This document shows, piece by piece, positions 1 through 7,989 of a DNA stretch of 64,000 nucleotides; position 1 is the stretch's first letter, and each line of letters begins with the position of its first letter. Position numbers and translations under genes: made by a program. The notes below the pieces were generated by a model. The model was not told the origin of the DNA, did no database searches, and was given only the letters and a program-made list of their open reading frames with translations. Source of the DNA: Rugamonas rivuli (lineage in GTDB: Bacteria > Pseudomonadota > Gammaproteobacteria > Burkholderiales > Burkholderiaceae_D); NCBI RefSeq assembly GCF_009380165.1, contig NZ_WHUF01000004.1, positions 558,001 to 622,000 on the forward strand. The letters run 5' to 3'.

Positions 1-864
1 GTCAAGACTGACGCCAAACCCCATCGGTCACTGTTTGAACGCCTGACCGCACTGATTTCCCCCGAGCCAGAGAACCGCGCGGAACTGCTCGAAGTTCTGC
101 ACGACGCCCACGAACGCAACCTGATCGACGCCGACGCCCTGTCGATGATCGAAGGCGTGTTCCAGGTGTCGGATCTGTCTGCCCGCGACATCATGATCCC
201 GCGCTCGCAGATGGACGTCATCGACATCTCCAAGCCTATCGACGAATGGTTGCCGCTGGTGCTGCAGACCGCCCACTCGCGCTTCCCCGCCATCGAAGGC
301 GAGCGCGACAAGGTGATCGGCATCCTGCTGGCCAAGGACTTGCTGCGCTACTACGCCGAAGAATCGTTCGACGTGCGCGACATGCTGCGCCCCGCCATCT
401 TCATCCCCGAATCGAAACGCCTGAATGTGCTGCTGCGCGACTTCCGCGCCAACCACAATCACATGGCCATCGTGGTGGACGAATACAGCGGCGTGGCCGG
501 CCTGATCACCATCGAAGACGTGCTGGAACAGATCGTCGGCGACATCGAGGACGAATACGATTTCGACGAGGAAGAAGACAACATCCTGTCGATCAAGGAA
601 GGCGTACACGGCCCGCGCTGGCGCATCAAGGCGCTGACCGAGATCGAACAATTCAACGAAGAACTCGACACCGCGCTGCCGGACGACGACGTCGACACCA
701 TCGGCGGCCTGGTCGCCAAGCACCTGGCGCGCATGCCGCACAAGGGCGACGTGTTCGACATGGAAGGCTTGCGCTTCGAAGTGCTGCGCGCCGATGCCCG
801 CCAGATCCACGTGCTGCTGGTGGAAAAACTCCCTGCCGCCGCCGAAGCCGGCGACGACGCATAA
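1..864 (+). CDS. corC: CorC/HlyC-family CBS-domain protein (5' end cut by window)
   Basis: The frame is open from base 1 and gives 287 residues, close to the full length of E. coli CorC/YbeX (about 290), so only a few N-terminal residues are missing. Seen: the motif RDIMIPRSQM, then paired CBS domains ending in HMAIVVDEYSG and TIEDVLEQIVGDIEDEYD, then a C-terminal CorC_HlyC domain with VDTIGGLV. Members of this soluble family are linked to Mg2+/Co2+ efflux together with CorA. A CorA gene lies at 54493-55458 but is not adjacent. The stop overlaps the lnt start by one base (TAATG), so the two are probably translationally coupled. In related bacteria corC commonly precedes lnt. Confidence 0.93.
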   Translation, partial: VKTDAKPHRSLFERLTALISPEPENRAELLEVLHDAHERNLIDADALSMIEGVFQVSDLSARDIMIPRSQMDVIDISKPIDEWLPLVLQTAHSRFPAIEGERDKVIGILLAKDLLRYYAEESFDVRDMLRPAIFIPESKRLNVLLRDFRANHNHMAIVVDEYSGVAGLITIEDVLEQIVGDIEDEYDFDEEEDNILSIKEGVHGPRWRIKALTEIEQFNEELDTALPDDDVDTIGGLVAKHLARMPHKGDVFDMEGLRFEVLRADARQIHVLLVEKLPAAAEAGDDA

Positions 865-2435
865 TGCGTTTTCGCCGCGCCAATCCGAACGATCCACCCA
901 AGCCGCAACGCTCCACCCGTGGCCGCATGGCCATCACCGCCGTGGCCGGCGCGTTGTGCGTGTTCGCCTTCGCGCCGTTCGGCTGGTGGCCGCTGGAAAT
1001 CCTCGGCCTGGCGACGCTGTTCTACCAGGTGCTGCGCAGCAGCGACGTCAAGGCCGCCGGCCTGATCGGCTGGGCCTTCGGCTTCGGCTGGACCGCCGCC
1101 GGCACCCACTGGCTTTACGTTTCCATGCACAACTACGGCGCCATGCCGGCGCCGCTGGCGGCCGCCGCCGTGCTGCTGCTGGCCTGGGCCATGGGCTTCT
1201 ACGTCGCGCTGGCGATGGGCGGCGCGGCCTGGCTGCGCAAGCGCTGGGCGTTGCCGCTGCCGGCCGCCAACCTGCTGGTGCTGCCGGCCATGTGGGCGCT
1301 GTTCGAATGGATACGCGGCTGGTTGTTCACGGGCTTCCCGTGGCTGTCGGCCGGCTACGCCCACAACCACAGCCCGCTGGCCGGCTTCGCACCGGTGATC
1401 GGCATGTACGGCCTGGGCTGGCTGGCTGCGGTGATCGCCGGCGCCCTGCTGTTGCTGCTGCACCGCACGCGCCTGCGCGCGGCCGGGCTGATCGTCGCCA
1501 TTTCCGTGGCCGGCGTCGCACTGAGCTACCTGCACTGGACCTACCCGGAAGGCAAGCCGATCTCGGTGCGCCTGCTGCAAGGGAATATCCCGCAAGACGA
1601 AAAATTCAACGGCGCCCACGTCATGGCCGCGCTCAAGCTGTACCAGGACGCCATCACCGCCGCGCCGGCCGACCTGATCGCCACGCCGGAGACCGCCATC
1701 GTCATGCTGCCGCAGCAGCTGCCGCCGGACTACCTGCCGGGCATCGCCCAGTTCCTCAACAAGACCAACAGCAACCTGATCCTCGGCATCCCGGTGGCCG
1801 ACAGCCAGACCGCCTACTTCAACAGCGCGATCGGCATCCCGTCCAAGCTGGGCACCAGCTACTACCGCTACGACAAGCACCACCTGGTGCCGTATGGCGA
1901 GTTCATTCCCTTCGGCTTCCGCTGGTTCGTCAACCTGATGTCGATCCCGCTGGGCGACCAGACCAGCGGCCGCGACATCCAGCCTTCGTTCCCGATCAAG
2001 GACCAGCGCGTGCTGCCCAACATCTGCTACGAAGACTTGTTCGGCGAAGAAATCGCCGGCCAGCTGAACAACCCGGCGCAGGGCCAGAAACCGGCCACCA
2101 TGCTGCTCAACATCTCGAACCTGGCCTGGTTTGGCGACACCATCGCCATCCCCCAGCATTTGCAGATCTCGCAAATGCGCACGCTGGAGACCGGCCGTCC
2201 GATGCTGCGGGCGACCAACACCGGCGCCACCGCCATCATCAATGGCGAAGGCAAAGTGGTGCAGCAGCTGCCTGTGAACACCTACGGCGCGCTGGCGGCC
2301 ACGGTGCAGGGCATGGCCGGCAGCACCCCGTATATCCTGTGGGGAAACAAGCTGTTCCTGGCGCTGGCCGCGCTGTCGCTTGCGGGCGCCTGGTTTGGGG
2401 CCAAGCGCGCAAAAAACCAGCCTAAAGCCGCTTAA
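864..2435 (+). CDS. lnt: Apolipoprotein N-acyltransferase
   Basis: Inner-membrane enzyme of 523 residues that adds the third acyl chain to the N-terminal cysteine of lipoproteins. The N-terminal half has several hydrophobic segments. The C-terminal half is a nitrilase-like domain with a visible Glu-Lys-Cys triad: E276 (TPETA), K338 (RYDKHHLVPYGEF) and C388 (NICYEDLFGE). A final hydrophobic segment follows near the C-terminus. The ATG at 864 is chosen because it overlaps the corC stop. The frame stays open upstream, but that part lies inside corC and is a shadow. The product would be needed to mature lipoproteins such as the one encoded at 7990-10527. Confidence 0.95.
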   Translation: MRFRRANPNDPPKPQRSTRGRMAITAVAGALCVFAFAPFGWWPLEILGLATLFYQVLRSSDVKAAGLIGWAFGFGWTAAGTHWLYVSMHNYGAMPAPLAAAAVLLLAWAMGFYVALAMGGAAWLRKRWALPLPAANLLVLPAMWALFEWIRGWLFTGFPWLSAGYAHNHSPLAGFAPVIGMYGLGWLAAVIAGALLLLLHRTRLRAAGLIVAISVAGVALSYLHWTYPEGKPISVRLLQGNIPQDEKFNGAHVMAALKLYQDAITAAPADLIATPETAIVMLPQQLPPDYLPGIAQFLNKTNSNLILGIPVADSQTAYFNSAIGIPSKLGTSYYRYDKHHLVPYGEFIPFGFRWFVNLMSIPLGDQTSGRDIQPSFPIKDQRVLPNICYEDLFGEEIAGQLNNPAQGQKPATMLLNISNLAWFGDTIAIPQHLQISQMRTLETGRPMLRATNTGATAIINGEGKVVQQLPVNTYGALAATVQGMAGSTPYILWGNKLFLALAALSLAGAWFGAKRAKNQPKAA

Positions 2436-2460
2436 TCTCTACAGGCTCCCAGTAAAACCC

Positions 2461-2480
2461 GCTAAAATTGCCCCTTTAGC
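2461..2480 (+). other. Short inverted repeat in the lnt-glyQ gap
   Basis: Six-base arms gctaaa and tttagc flank an eight-base loop in the 91-base gap before glyQ. The left arm overlaps a possible -10 element (TAAAAT, 2463-2468), but no convincing -35 is visible. It could be a glyQ promoter or leader feature. It has no T-run, so it is not a convincing terminator. Confidence 0.25.
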
Positions 2481-2526
2481 GAAACTGCAACCGCGCGCCT
2501 CTGGGCTGCGCCACCGACCAAACAAG

Positions 2527-3441
2527 ATGCTGACATTTCAACAAATTATCCTGACCTTGCAAACCTACTGGGACAAGCAAGGCTGCGCCCTGCTCCAGCC
2601 CTACGACATGGAAGTCGGCGCCGGCACCTTCCACACCGGCACCTTCCTGCGCGCGATCGGCCCGGAGCCTTGGCGCGCGGCCTACGTGCAGCCATCGCGC
2701 CGCCCGAAGGACGGCCGCTACGGCGAGAATCCTAACCGCGGTCAGCACTACTACCAGTACCAGGTGGTGATGAAGCCGGCCCCGGAAAACATCCTGGACC
2801 TGTATCTGGGTTCGCTGGAAGCGCTGGGCCTGGACCTGAAGCAGAACGATGTCCGCTTCGTCGAGGACGACTGGGAATCGCCGACGCTGGGCGCCTGGGG
2901 CCTGGGTTGGGAAGTCTGGCTGAACGGCATGGAAGTGACGCAGTTCACCTACTTCCAGCAAGTTGGCGGCCTCGATTGCAAGCCGGTGCTGGGCGAGATC
3001 ACCTACGGCATCGAACGCCTGGCCATGTATCTGCAAGGCGTCGAGAATATGTACGACCTGGTGTGGACCACCTGGGAAGAGAACGGCGTGACGAAAACGC
3101 TGAAGTACGGCGACGTGTTCCACCAGAACGAAGTGGAACAGTCGGCCTACAACTTCGAGCACTCGAACACCGAGCTGCTGTTCGCCCAGTTCAACAACCA
3201 CGAATCGGAAGCCAAGCGCCTGATCGAGCTGCAACTGACCCTGCCTGCGTATGAGCAGATCATGAAGGCCTCGCACAGCTTCAACCTGCTGGACGCGCGC
3301 GGCGCCATCTCCGTGACCGAACGCGCCGCCTATATCGGCCGCGTGCGCGCCTTGTCGCGCCTGGTCGCCCAAGCCTACTACGATTCGCGCGAACGCCTGG
3401 GCTTCCCTATGGCTCCCGCTGCCGCTGCCGTTGCTGAATAA
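2527..3441 (+). CDS. glyQ: Glycine--tRNA ligase alpha subunit
   Basis: Catalytic alpha subunit (304 residues) of the heterotetrameric bacterial glycyl-tRNA synthetase, which forms glycyl-adenylate. Seen: the N-terminal QQIILTLQTYWDKQGC, then EVGAGTFHTGTFLRAIGPEPW, PSRRPKDGRYGENPNR, and GWEVWLNGMEVTQFTYFQQ, all hallmarks of GlyQ. Length matches the family. The open frame extends upstream toward 2380, but the residues before ATG 2527 have no GlyQ character and overlap lnt. The gene is followed 14 bases later by glyS, as usual for this operon. Confidence 0.97.
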   Translation: MLTFQQIILTLQTYWDKQGCALLQPYDMEVGAGTFHTGTFLRAIGPEPWRAAYVQPSRRPKDGRYGENPNRGQHYYQYQVVMKPAPENILDLYLGSLEALGLDLKQNDVRFVEDDWESPTLGAWGLGWEVWLNGMEVTQFTYFQQVGGLDCKPVLGEITYGIERLAMYLQGVENMYDLVWTTWEENGVTKTLKYGDVFHQNEVEQSAYNFEHSNTELLFAQFNNHESEAKRLIELQLTLPAYEQIMKASHSFNLLDARGAISVTERAAYIGRVRALSRLVAQAYYDSRERLGFPMAPAAAAVAE

Positions 3442-3455
3442 ACGATATAAATAAT

Positions 3456-5564
3456 ATGACTCAAACTCTGCTCATCGAACTGCTGACCGAAGAACTGCCG
3501 CCGAAGGCGCTCGCCAAACTGGGCAAGGCTTTCGCGGACGGCATCGTCAACGGCCTGAAATCGCGCGACTTCCTGGAAGCCGACAGCGTCGCCACCTCGT
3601 TTGCCTCGCCGCGCCGCCTGGCCGTCTCCATCACCAAGGTGCGCGCCACCTCGCCGGACAAGGCGATCCGCGAAAAAGTGCTGCCGGTGTCGGTAGCGCT
3701 GGACGCCGCCGGCAACGGCACGCCGCCGCTGGCCAAGAAACTGGCCGCGCTGGGCTTCCCCAACCTGACCGTGGCCGATCTGGAACGCGCGCAGGACGGC
3801 AAGGCCGAAAGCTTCTTCTACACCTACACCGCCACCGGCAGTGCGCTGCAAGCGGGCCTGCAAGCCGCGCTGGAAGAATCGGTCGCCAAGCTGCCGATTC
3901 CTAAAGTGATGAGCTACCAGCGTCCCGACGGCGCCACCGTGCAGTTCGTGCGTCCGGCGCATAGCCTGATCGCGCTGCATGGCGCCACCGTGCTGCCACT
4001 GACCCTGCTGGGCCTGACCGCATCGAACGTCAGCGAAGGCCACCGCTTCCTGACCGCACCGGGCCAGCGCATGATCACCATCGCCAACGCCGACAGCTAC
4101 GCCGCCACCCTGGCGACCGAAGGCAAGGTACTGGCCAGCGTCGAAGACCGCAAAGAAAAAATCCGCGCCGAGCTGCTGGCCAAGGCCGGAGCCGACCAGG
4201 TGCTGATGCCTGAAGCGCTGCTGGATGAAGTGGCCGCGCTGGTCGAATGGCCAGTCGTCTACGAATGCAAGTTCGAGGAAGAGTTCCTGGCCGTGCCGCA
4301 GGAATGCCTGATCCTGACCATGCAGACCAACCAGAAATACTTCGCGCTGACCGACACCAACGGCAAGCTGCGTTCGCGCTTCCTGATCGTCTCCAACATC
4401 GCCACCGACACGCCGACCGCCATCATCGACGGCAACGAGCGCGTGGTGCGCCCGCGCCTGTCCGACGCCAAGTTCTTCTTCGAGCAGGACAAGAAGAAGA
4501 CCCTGGAATCGCGCCTGCCGCTGCTGGAAAAAATCGTCTACCACAACAAGCTGGGCACGCAAGCCGCACGCGGCGAACGCGTAGCCGCGCTGGCAAGCTA
4601 CATCGCCACCCAGATCGGCGGCGACGCCGCACTGGCCTCGCGCGCAGCCAAGCTGTCGAAGGCCGACCTGGTCACCGAGATGGTCGGCGAATTCCCTGAG
4701 CTGCAAGGCATCATGGGCACCTACTACGCCCGCAACGACGGCGAGCCGGAAGACGTGGCGCTGGCCGCGTCCGAGCACTACCAGCCGCGCTTCGCCGGCG
4801 ACGCCCTGCCATCGACCGTCACCGGCACCGCCGTCGCGCTGGCCGACAAGCTGGAAACCCTGGTCGGCATCTGGGCCATCGGCCTGGCGCCGACCGGCGA
4901 CAAAGACCCGTTCGCGCTGCGCCGCCACGCGCTGGGCGTGCTGCGCATGCTGATCGAGAAGCGCCTGCCGCTGTCGATCGCCGGCCTGCTGTCGCACGCT
5001 GCGGGGCTGTTCGCTTCCGTGGCCGGCTTCAAGGATCCTAGCGCCGACGTCTACACCTTCATGATCGACCGTCTGCGCGGCATCCTGCGCGAGCGCGGCT
5101 TCTCGCCGAACGAGATCGAAGCGGTGGTCGCCCAGAACCCTGACCGCCTGGACGACATCGTGCAGCGCCTGGAAGCCGTGCAGGCCTTCGCCGCGCTGCC
5201 GGAATCGGCCTCGCTGGCCGCCGCCAACAAGCGCATCACCAACATCCTGAAGAAGAACGAGGAAGCGCTGGCCGCTGCCGGCAACACCGGCGTCAACGCC
5301 GCGCTGCTGCAGGACGCCGCCGAGAAGAACCTGCACGCCGCCGTGGTGCGCGTGCTGCCGGAAATCGACGCCGCCTTCAACAAGGGCGACTTCGCCGGCA
5401 CGCTGAAAACCCTGGCGCAGCTGCGCGAGGAAGTCGACGCCTTCTTCAACGACGTGATGGTCATGGCCGAAGATGTCGCGCTGCGCAACAACCGCCTGGC
5501 GCTGTTGTCGACGCTGCACGGCATGATGAACCGCGTGGCCGACATTTCGAAACTGGCGGCCTAA
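3456..5564 (+). CDS. glyS: Glycine--tRNA ligase beta subunit
   Basis: Beta subunit (702 residues), which recognises tRNA and is required with GlyQ for glycine charging. Seen: the N-terminus MTQTLLIELLTEELPPKAL, central YECKFEEEFLAVPQE, and TMQTNQKYFALTD, followed by an HD-like region and a helical C-terminal domain with FFNDVMVMAED near the end, the anticodon-binding DALR-type region. Length is normal for the family. It is followed directly by gmhB with no gap if the first ATG is used. Confidence 0.97.
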   Translation: MTQTLLIELLTEELPPKALAKLGKAFADGIVNGLKSRDFLEADSVATSFASPRRLAVSITKVRATSPDKAIREKVLPVSVALDAAGNGTPPLAKKLAALGFPNLTVADLERAQDGKAESFFYTYTATGSALQAGLQAALEESVAKLPIPKVMSYQRPDGATVQFVRPAHSLIALHGATVLPLTLLGLTASNVSEGHRFLTAPGQRMITIANADSYAATLATEGKVLASVEDRKEKIRAELLAKAGADQVLMPEALLDEVAALVEWPVVYECKFEEEFLAVPQECLILTMQTNQKYFALTDTNGKLRSRFLIVSNIATDTPTAIIDGNERVVRPRLSDAKFFFEQDKKKTLESRLPLLEKIVYHNKLGTQAARGERVAALASYIATQIGGDAALASRAAKLSKADLVTEMVGEFPELQGIMGTYYARNDGEPEDVALAASEHYQPRFAGDALPSTVTGTAVALADKLETLVGIWAIGLAPTGDKDPFALRRHALGVLRMLIEKRLPLSIAGLLSHAAGLFASVAGFKDPSADVYTFMIDRLRGILRERGFSPNEIEAVVAQNPDRLDDIVQRLEAVQAFAALPESASLAAANKRITNILKKNEEALAAAGNTGVNAALLQDAAEKNLHAAVVRVLPEIDAAFNKGDFAGTLKTLAQLREEVDAFFNDVMVMAEDVALRNNRLALLSTLHGMMNRVADISKLAA

Positions 5565-5579
5565 ATGGGTGCGCCGTCC

Positions 5580-6146
5580 ATGAAACTGATCATCCTCGAT
5601 CGCGACGGCGTCATCAACCACGATTCGCCGGACTTCATCAAGTCGCCGGCCGAGTGGATACCGGTACCCGGCTCGCTCGAAGCGATCGCCCGCCTGAACC
5701 AGGCGGGTTATCGCGTGGTGGTGGCGTCGAACCAGTCGGGCATCGCCCGCGAGTTCTTCGACATGACGATCCTGAACGCGATCCACCAGAAGATGCACAA
5801 CCTGGCGCAGCAGGTCGGCGCCAGCATCGACGCCATCTTCTTCTGCCCGCACGCGGCGGCCGACAGCTGCGATTGCCGCAAGCCGAAGCCGGGCATGTTC
5901 ACGGAAATCTCGCAGCGCTATAAAATCAGCCTGAAAGGCGTGCCGACCGTCGGCGATTCTCTGCGCGACCTGCAAGCGGGTTACGTCAGCGGCTGCGTGC
6001 CCTACCTGGTCCTGACCGGCAAGGGCGAGAAAACCCAGGCCACGGGTGGCCTGCCACCCGGTACAATGGTTTTCGCCGACCTGGCCGCGATGGTCAATCA
6101 CCTGCTGAAAACCAGCGCGCCGCCGGCGCTGCACATCGTTAGCTAA
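5580..6146 (+). CDS. gmhB: D-glycero-beta-D-manno-heptose 1,7-bisphosphate 7-phosphatase
   Basis: HAD-superfamily phosphatase (188 residues) of the ADP-heptose pathway that feeds lipopolysaccharide core synthesis. Motif I is LDRDGVIN (catalytic aspartates), motif II VVASNQSGIAR, the zinc-binding cysteine cluster is CPHAAADSCDCRKPKPG, and motif III/IV is GDSLRDLQAG. The ATG at 5580 gives MKLIILDRDG, typical of the family. An in-frame ATG at 5565, directly after the glyS stop, would add five residues and cannot be excluded. Its product ultimately supplies heptose for WaaC (14736-15743). Confidence 0.92.
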   Translation: MKLIILDRDGVINHDSPDFIKSPAEWIPVPGSLEAIARLNQAGYRVVVASNQSGIAREFFDMTILNAIHQKMHNLAQQVGASIDAIFFCPHAAADSCDCRKPKPGMFTEISQRYKISLKGVPTVGDSLRDLQAGYVSGCVPYLVLTGKGEKTQATGGLPPGTMVFADLAAMVNHLLKTSAPPALHIVS

Positions 6147-6165
6147 ACAGTTTTTGGAGTCTGCA

Positions 6166-6906
6166 TTGGGTCATCCCGTCTTGTTTTTGCGTTCCCTGAT
6201 TTTCACCATCGTCATGGTGGTATCGACCATCGTCTGGGCCTGCGTGTGCTTCCTGGCCGCGCCGCTGCCGTACAACAAACGCTTCTTCGTCACCGCGCGC
6301 TGGAACGTGTTCATGATCTGGTGCCTCAAGGTTATCTGCGGCATCCGCTACGAAATCAAGGGCGCCGAAAACTTCCCGGACGCGCCGGCCATCGTGCTGT
6401 CGAAGCACCAGTCGGCATGGGAGACCATCTTCCTGCTGCCTAACATGCCGCGCCCGCTGGTGTTCGTGTTCAAGAAGGAGATCCTGTACATTCCCTTCTT
6501 CGGCTGGGCGATGGCGCTGCTGCGCATGATCCCGATCGACCGCAAGCAGGGCAAGAACGCCTTCATGGACGTGGTCCGCCACGGCAAGCGCCGCCTGGCC
6601 GACGGCCAGTGGATCATCATGTTCCCGGAAGGGACGCGCATCCCGGTCGGCAAAGCGGGCAAGTATAAAAGCGGCGGCACGCGCCTGGCCATCGAGACCG
6701 GCGCGGTGGTGGTGCCGATTGCCCACAACTCCGGCGAGTGCTGGCCAAAAAATTCTTTCATCAAGCGCCCAGGGCTTGTTACAGTATCGATAGGCAAACC
6801 GATTTCTCCGGAAGGACTCACCCCGGACGGCATGATGCAACAGGTGGAAAATTGGATAGAATCAGAAATGCGCGTCATTTCGCCCCACGCCTACAACGCT
6901 GGCTAG
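6166..6906 (+). CDS. plsC: 1-acyl-sn-glycerol-3-phosphate acyltransferase (PlsC type)
   Basis: Membrane acyltransferase making phosphatidic acid for phospholipid synthesis. An N-terminal hydrophobic segment (about residues 5-35) precedes the acyltransferase motifs LSKHQSAWE (H-x4-E instead of the usual H-x4-D), FPEGTRIPVGK and a later VVVPIAHNSGE. The start is a TTG at 6166, because GGAG at 6156-6159 sits six bases upstream. An earlier in-frame TTG at 6154 has no such site and would overlap that GGAG. Chosen length is 246 residues. The 3' end overlaps the next gene. A second, divergent acyltransferase lies at 23369-24103. Confidence 0.9.
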   Translation: MGHPVLFLRSLIFTIVMVVSTIVWACVCFLAAPLPYNKRFFVTARWNVFMIWCLKVICGIRYEIKGAENFPDAPAIVLSKHQSAWETIFLLPNMPRPLVFVFKKEILYIPFFGWAMALLRMIPIDRKQGKNAFMDVVRHGKRRLADGQWIIMFPEGTRIPVGKAGKYKSGGTRLAIETGAVVVPIAHNSGECWPKNSFIKRPGLVTVSIGKPISPEGLTPDGMMQQVENWIESEMRVISPHAYNAG

Positions 6907-7871
6907 ATGATCTAGCCACGCTGGTGAAGCCGGCGTCGCCGAAAGACGACGCCAGCCAACTGGACCTGTTTGGACGGGAGGCGCAGTCGTCTCTCAAGCC
7001 GGTGTACACCGCACCGGTATGGTCTATTCCGACCTCGCCCACCTCGAATACGCCTCCCCCTGTTTCGCCTTACGTCGCGCCGCCGCAGACCGCAGTGCCG
7101 GTCAAGCCGCGCGCGCAGACGCCTCCGCCTTCCGACCAGCCGCCCAAGCGCCAGCTGATGGTGGGCGACTTCGTGCTTGAATATTCGCTGCGCCGTTCCA
7201 CCCGCCGTTCGATCGGCTTCATGATCGACGACGAGGGCCTGCGCGTAACCGCGCCCAAGCGCATCAGCATCGCCGAAATCGACAACGCCATCCGCACCAA
7301 GCAGCACTGGATACTGAGCAAGCTGAAAGAACGCCGCGAGCGCCGCGCCGCGCGGCTGGAGAAGCCGCCGGTGGAGTGGATCGACGGCGCGCAGCTGCCG
7401 TACCTGGGCGCCGACATCACGCTGCGGCTGCTGGTGGGCGGCCGCAATCGCAGCAGCTACAACCCGGCCACGCGTGAGCTGTCGATGGTGCTGGTGCCCG
7501 GTGCCACCGAGACGCTGCTGAAGGAGCGCGTGAAGGCCTGGTATCAGCAGGAGGCCAAGGTGCTGTTCGAGCAGCGGCTGGACGTGTTTGCGGAGCGGCT
7601 GGGGGTGCGTTATCACTCGTTCGGTTTATCGTCGGCCGGCACGCGCTGGGGCTCGTGCACGGTGGACCGCAAAATCCGCCTGAACTGGAAGCTGATCCAC
7701 TTTTCGCAGCCGCTGATCGACTACGTGATCGCGCACGAACTGTCGCACATCCTGGAGATGAACCACAGCGCCCAGTTCTGGAACACGGTCGGCCTGATCT
7801 ACCCCGAATACGAGGAAGCCAAGAACCTGCTGCGCAAACGCGCACAGGAGCTGCCGGTACTGTTCCCCTAG
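6852..7871 (+). CDS. YgjP-like (M48/DUF45-type) metallopeptidase
   Basis: Predicted zinc metallopeptidase of 339 residues. The C-terminal domain carries H295-E-L-S-H299 (IAHELSHILE) followed by MNHSAQFW, the YgjP/SprT-like zinc site. The preceding GTRWGSCT is typical of YgjP-family proteins. Residues about 30-100 form a Pro/Thr/Val-rich linker that this family does not usually need. The frame is open from 6738, but that part lies within plsC. TTG 6852 is proposed because AGGTGG precedes it by a few bases, giving a 55-base overlap with plsC and probable coupling. The physiological substrate is unknown. Confidence 0.82.
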   Translation: MDRIRNARHFAPRLQRWLDDLATLVKPASPKDDASQLDLFGREAQSSLKPVYTAPVWSIPTSPTSNTPPPVSPYVAPPQTAVPVKPRAQTPPPSDQPPKRQLMVGDFVLEYSLRRSTRRSIGFMIDDEGLRVTAPKRISIAEIDNAIRTKQHWILSKLKERRERRAARLEKPPVEWIDGAQLPYLGADITLRLLVGGRNRSSYNPATRELSMVLVPGATETLLKERVKAWYQQEAKVLFEQRLDVFAERLGVRYHSFGLSSAGTRWGSCTVDRKIRLNWKLIHFSQPLIDYVIAHELSHILEMNHSAQFWNTVGLIYPEYEEAKNLLRKRAQELPVLFP

Positions 7872-7928
7872 CCGATCGGCCGGCCGCATAGGTTAGTACT
7901 TCATTAAGGCTGCCAATAACTCAATTCA

Positions 7929-7956
7929 TTTCCAAACAAGTTGCATATGTTATAAT
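7929..7956 (+). promoter_or_regulatory. Predicted sigma70-type promoter of the lipoprotein gene
   Basis: A perfect TATAAT at 7951-7956 lies 16 bases after TTTCCA (7929-7934), a 4-of-6 match to TTGACA, in an AT-rich 118-base gap. The ATG follows 33 bases after the -10. No clear Shine-Dalgarno sequence precedes the ATG at 7990. Confidence 0.55.
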
Positions 7957-7989
7957 TGATAGTGAGAAAACTATTATTTAACTACTGCA

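Noticed and set aside
3378..6134. 918-codon minus-strand open frame opposite glyS and gmhB
   Set aside because: It is antisense to GlyS/GmhB, has low-complexity composition (Gln, His, Arg, Val rich) and no family motif; a shadow of high-GC codon bias.
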